From Pseudomonas reinekei (GTDB lineage Bacteria > Pseudomonadota > Gammaproteobacteria > Pseudomonadales > Pseudomonadaceae): a stretch of 64,000 nucleotides of DNA. The first letter of the stretch is position 1; each line of letters opens with the position of its first letter. The DNA is taken from contig NZ_MSTQ01000007.1 in NCBI RefSeq assembly GCF_001945365.1, positions 186,001 through 250,000 on the forward strand. The letters are read 5' to 3'. Below are positions 61,420 through 64,000 of the stretch, piece after piece. The notes below the pieces were generated by a model, which was not told the origin of the DNA, ran no database searches, and saw only the letters and a program-made list of their open reading frames with translations. Position numbers and translations under genes: made by a program.

Positions 61420-61514
61420 CCTGTCGGAGCAAACCTGCTCGCGATGACGGAGTGTCAGTTGATACCCATGTTGCAAGACACACCGCAATCGCTAGCAGGC
61501 TAGCTCCCACAGGG
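61420..61514. repeat. Extragenic palindromic repeat pair (REPIN-like)
   Basis: CCTGTCGGAGCAAACCTGC and the facing GCAGGCTAGCTCCCACAGGG belong to the same dispersed family as at 45355. They lie between pycB and the autotransporter 3' end. Confidence 0.65.
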
Positions 61515-61536
61515 TTTGTCTAGCGTCAGTGACTGA

Positions 61537-63567
61537 TCAGAACGCCATTCGCCATTGTCCCGTCACGCCGTAATGGCGGCCATCACTGCCAGCTTCGCCA
61601 TTGAGGCTGACGCCCAGGGTGTTATTGGCGGATACCCGAAGGTCCAGCCCGGCATCGAGTGTCAGGATGTTTTGGTCCAGCGGCGCCCCGTAAACAGTGT
61701 AATCGCTACCGCCCGTTACCAGTCGCTGGCGGGTGTAGCTGTAGAGTTCGCCGTAGGTGTGCTTCCAGCCGGCGCTGAAGCGCGGCGTCAGCTGCATGCC
61801 GTTATCCAGTCCGTTGATCTGTGCCAGACGCAGCCCGAGCGTGCTGGTCAGGTTCTCGTCGCTTTGCCCGTGGACTTTCAGCGCCGCCGCGCCACCCTTT
61901 TCCGGGAAACTGTCGCGCTGGTAGCGTTGGTAGCCGACGCTGGCGAACGGTTCGACGCTGACGTTGCCGCGCCCGACGTTGTAGCCTAGTTCGGCGAAAG
62001 CCTGCTGGGTGGTGGCGTCGTAACGAGCTTTGGGACGGTCCCTGAAACCAGGGAAGTTGACGTCGCGTTTGTTGCTGCCGTCGTGCTTGCTGAAGGTCGC
62101 ACCCAGCCGCAGCGCCACCGGGCCGCTTTGACGCAGGGCATAGGCACCCAGGTGCCAACTGTCGAGGTCGCCGTCAAGCTGACGGCTGTCCATGCGCGTG
62201 GAGGATTGGCCGCCAATCATGCCCAGATGCCAATGCTCACCGAGGCCCCAGTCGGCGCCTAACACCAGACCTTCGGTGGAATATTTCAGGTCCTGAAAGT
62301 TACGATCAAGTTTCCCGCCATGCCCCAAGGCCTGTAGCCAGACCCGACCATTATCTTTGTTGCCGGCCGCCAGGCGAGGCGCGTTGCTCTGATTGCCGAC
62401 GTTGCCTGCGGTATCCAGTTGGCGCATGGCCGAGAGCATGCTGGTGCTCACAGGGGCAACACTGTTCAAAGTGGTTTTGGCGAGGTTGGCGTTGCTGTCG
62501 CCGGCCAGGATCTCGATGATCCACGGAGCGGTTTTGGTACTGGCGCCGAGAAGGGTGGTGACGGCAGCATTCGTCGATTGTCCTGTTGTGTCAGCTTCAG
62601 GTTCGACAATGGCCTTTGCGAAATTTTCGCTGTTTTTATTCATCGCGTTATTTTCAATCGGGACCTCATTGCGGGAGTAATGCAAAACGACGGTCTTTTC
62701 ACGGGGTTCTGCCTCTGCTTTCATGTAGGCACGATCACTGGAGACATCGCCGAACTTGCCTTCAATCTTTTCGGCTTCAATGACGGTGTACTCACTGTTC
62801 AGCGGAAATTCACCCTCGGTCGTGACCACCATCAGGGTCGCGTTCCCGAGATGGGCAGTGCCATCGATCTTGATGGTTTCACTGGAACCATCCGGGTTGA
62901 TCTCATAGGAAACGACCGCAGTTTTACTGAGGGTCATGTCGCCTTTTACCGTTGGCGCACCCTGCGCCCGGTTGACGAGCATGTGGCCCTGAACGTTCAA
63001 GGCACCTACGGTTCCGTTGCCACTGAAGGTCGCTTTTTCGAAGATGTCGACGTGGCCGTCGATGCTTCCCGTATTTCTGAGGGCACCGTGCACCCATGCA
63101 TCGCCTTTGATGTGACCTTCATTGTTGAGCATTGTTTTTGAGCGAACCAGTGCACCTTTGCTGAAATCGCCGGAACCGGTCAGCGTCCATTCTCCCTTCT
63201 TCACATCGAGCTGTTGAAACTGGCGACTTTCGCCCAGCGTTCCACCTTTTGCAGCATCGAGTTGTATGCCGTTCACGCCAGCACCACCCTCCAGCATCCC
63301 GGCGTAAGTCTCGTGAGTGAGGACCTTTACCAAATCGTCTTTTTCGGTAAGCAATAGCTCACCCCAGTTCTGTGTCTTTTTGACGTTATGGGGCGTTGCT
63401 GTTTTGTTGAACGCATCGAATTCTTTTATCAGCTCCTGCGACGTTTTTTTCGTTGGAAGAACTTGTTCATCCAACGGTTCTTGAGCCTGCGCAAATTCAG
63501 CGCAACCCAAGGCAAGTGCTATCGCCAAAGCAAGATGTTGTGGTCGGTATCTGTGATGTGCGGGCAT
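61537..63567 (-). CDS. Autotransporter with outer-membrane beta-barrel
   Basis: A 676-residue type Va-like autotransporter. A signal peptide (ALAIALALGCAEFAQAQ) leads to a passenger of repeating beta-helix-like strands (NEGHIKGDAWVHGALRNTGSIDGHVDIFEKATFSGNGTVG), a linker, and a C-terminal barrel (about 400-676) ending in the outer-membrane targeting signature GQWRMAF with terminal Phe. No catalytic triad of a serine protease or lipase passenger is visible, so adhesion or surface structure is more likely. The length is short for the family. A second, much shortened tail of similar sequence lies just upstream at 63768. Confidence 0.88.
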   Translation of the reverse strand: MPAHHRYRPQHLALAIALALGCAEFAQAQEPLDEQVLPTKKTSQELIKEFDAFNKTATPHNVKKTQNWGELLLTEKDDLVKVLTHETYAGMLEGGAGVNGIQLDAAKGGTLGESRQFQQLDVKKGEWTLTGSGDFSKGALVRSKTMLNNEGHIKGDAWVHGALRNTGSIDGHVDIFEKATFSGNGTVGALNVQGHMLVNRAQGAPTVKGDMTLSKTAVVSYEINPDGSSETIKIDGTAHLGNATLMVVTTEGEFPLNSEYTVIEAEKIEGKFGDVSSDRAYMKAEAEPREKTVVLHYSRNEVPIENNAMNKNSENFAKAIVEPEADTTGQSTNAAVTTLLGASTKTAPWIIEILAGDSNANLAKTTLNSVAPVSTSMLSAMRQLDTAGNVGNQSNAPRLAAGNKDNGRVWLQALGHGGKLDRNFQDLKYSTEGLVLGADWGLGEHWHLGMIGGQSSTRMDSRQLDGDLDSWHLGAYALRQSGPVALRLGATFSKHDGSNKRDVNFPGFRDRPKARYDATTQQAFAELGYNVGRGNVSVEPFASVGYQRYQRDSFPEKGGAAALKVHGQSDENLTSTLGLRLAQINGLDNGMQLTPRFSAGWKHTYGELYSYTRQRLVTGGSDYTVYGAPLDQNILTLDAGLDLRVSANNTLGVSLNGEAGSDGRHYGVTGQWRMAF

Positions 63568-63677
63568 CGAGTCGGACCTCTTTTCAGATGAGTCCAGACT
63601 CTAAAAGGGCTGCTGCGAGCGCGATGTCAGGCGCGTCTGGCGACGTTGCAGGGAGTGTCGTCGGGTGATGCGGAATA

Positions 63678-63707
63678 AAATACAGCCGCACCAAGACGGC
63701 TGTATTT
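63678..63707 (-). terminator. Terminator hairpin upstream of the autotransporter gene
   Basis: AAATACAGCCG and CGGCTGTATTT form an 11-bp stem around an 8-base loop. It would end the leftward message from the GNAT gene and its remnant tail before the autotransporter promoter. Confidence 0.7.
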
Positions 63708-63767
63708 ATCGGTTTCGGGCAGACGCTTTTTCTTACACCAGAATCGGACGTTTGCGGCTAGGCACCA

Positions 63768-63833
63768 TCAGAAACTCATCTGCCACTGCCCGATCAACCC
63801 ATGATTGCGGCTGTTTGCATTTGATGCTTTCAG
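63768..63833 (-). pseudogene. Remnant of an autotransporter C-terminal tail
   Basis: Translated on the minus strand this 66-base piece reads LKASNANSRNHGLIGQWQMSF and stops. It closely parallels the end of the full autotransporter just downstream (GRHYGVTGQWRMAF). No barrel sequence precedes it, because the GNAT gene begins immediately upstream. It looks like the last scrap of a second autotransporter after deletion. A 50-codon frame on the same DNA (63733-63885) is an alternative reading I trust less. Confidence 0.55.
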
Positions 63834-64000
63834 CTGCGGCACTCGGCAAGCGATTTCCGCTGCCCGGAACCCGTCTGATTTTCATCGCTCAACCATTGCT
63901 CAAACCCCGCCCCAATCGCCGGCCATTCCGAGTCGAGGATCGAGTACCACGCGGTGTCACGGTTGTGGCCCTTGACGACCATGTGTTGACGAAACATCCC
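63830..64000 (-). CDS. GNAT acetyltransferase, C-terminal part
   Basis: The visible 56 codons read leftward from the window edge (MFRQHMVVKGHNRDTAWYSI, then DSEWPAIGAGFEQWL) and end in TGA at 63830. This is the tail of a RimJ/RimL-type GNAT N-acetyltransferase, which transfers acetyl from acetyl-CoA to an amine, often a protein N-terminus. The start lies beyond the window. The stop codon touches the autotransporter remnant. Confidence 0.75.
   Translation of the reverse strand, partial: GMFRQHMVVKGHNRDTAWYSILDSEWPAIGAGFEQWLSDENQTGSGQRKSLAECRS

Noticed and set aside
59431-61488. 685-codon open frame antisense to pycB
   Set aside because: It mirrors a strongly coding GC-rich gene on the other strand, has low-complexity His/Val/Gln composition and no recognisable domain. 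Such frames arise from codon bias.
63733-63885. 50-codon frame (starts MKIRRVPGSG) as a gene
   Set aside because: It overlaps the GNAT tail in another frame and has no ribosome site; the autotransporter-tail reading of the same DNA explains it better.
1-64000. CRISPR array, tRNA or rRNA genes
   Set aside because: No regularly spaced identical direct repeats with unique spacers and no recognisable tRNA or rRNA sequence was seen; the Tn7-like element therefore does not look like a CRISPR-associated transposon within this window.

Overview
The window reads as a chromosomal stretch of a Pseudomonas of the P. fluorescens group. The right half keeps the Pseudomonas order uvrD, GGDEF/EAL protein, RpiR-type regulator (RccR), PycR, pycA, pycB. 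It also carries a Zur-type zinc-starvation cluster, GC-rich core genes, and the inverted GAGCAAGCTCGC-type repeats common in that group. Gene identities come from reading protein motifs and recalled family knowledge; no database search was run.

Region 1 (about 1-15,531) is a Tn7-like transposon with defence-type cargo. It has a TniQ/TnsD-like target selector (315-1958, minus), then overlapping tnsA-tnsB-tnsC (2616-6977). The cargo is a sirtuin with a small BPSL0761-type partner, a Gabija-like pair (OLD ATPase/TOPRIM nuclease plus UvrD-like helicase), and a low-GC 1050-residue protein. That last protein joins a helical N-terminus, an Ig-like region, an AAA ATPase and a C-terminal phosphoribosyltransferase-like domain. 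Three spaced copies of AGACTTTATTT at 15,395-15,533 resemble Tn7 TnsB sites and mark the cargo-side end. The opposite end was not found and probably lies left of the window.

Region 2 (15.5-34.6 kb) is core or lightly accessory. It holds a LysR regulator, a glutathione transferase and a PPOX-FNR-ferredoxin fusion; a DUF3142 lipoprotein with a TPR-like partner; a LysE exporter divergent from an Lrp regulator; and lpdA. An overlapping operon of three SPFH membrane proteins and a P1B ATPase follows, then cyclopropane fatty acid synthase and cardiolipin synthase, both membrane-lipid enzymes.

Region 3 (35.1-43.9 kb) is a zinc-starvation cluster around two perfect Zur-like palindromes (TGTTATA-N-TATAACA). 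Leftward run FolE2, a zinc-type ABC importer, a gamma-class carbonic anhydrase-like protein and a threonyl-tRNA synthetase relic without its catalytic core. Rightward run the COG0523 GTPase ZigA and a DUF1826 protein. A small secreted protein, a second COG0523 GTPase and other small genes lie alongside. The logic is metal import plus replacement or chaperoning of zinc-dependent enzymes.

Region 4 (43.9-64 kb) holds pdxY, an acyl-CoA thioesterase, a CPA2 antiporter, a SMI1/KNR4 protein, a Tim44-like protein, uvrD, a GGDEF/EAL protein, rccR, pycR, the two-subunit pyruvate carboxylase pycA-pycB, an autotransporter, and the end of a GNAT acetyltransferase. Three copies of the 14-bp parS core GTTCCACGTGGAAC (18,134; 28,662; 39,650), about 10.5-11 kb apart and all inside genes, suggest the window lies in the origin-proximal ParB-loading part of the chromosome.
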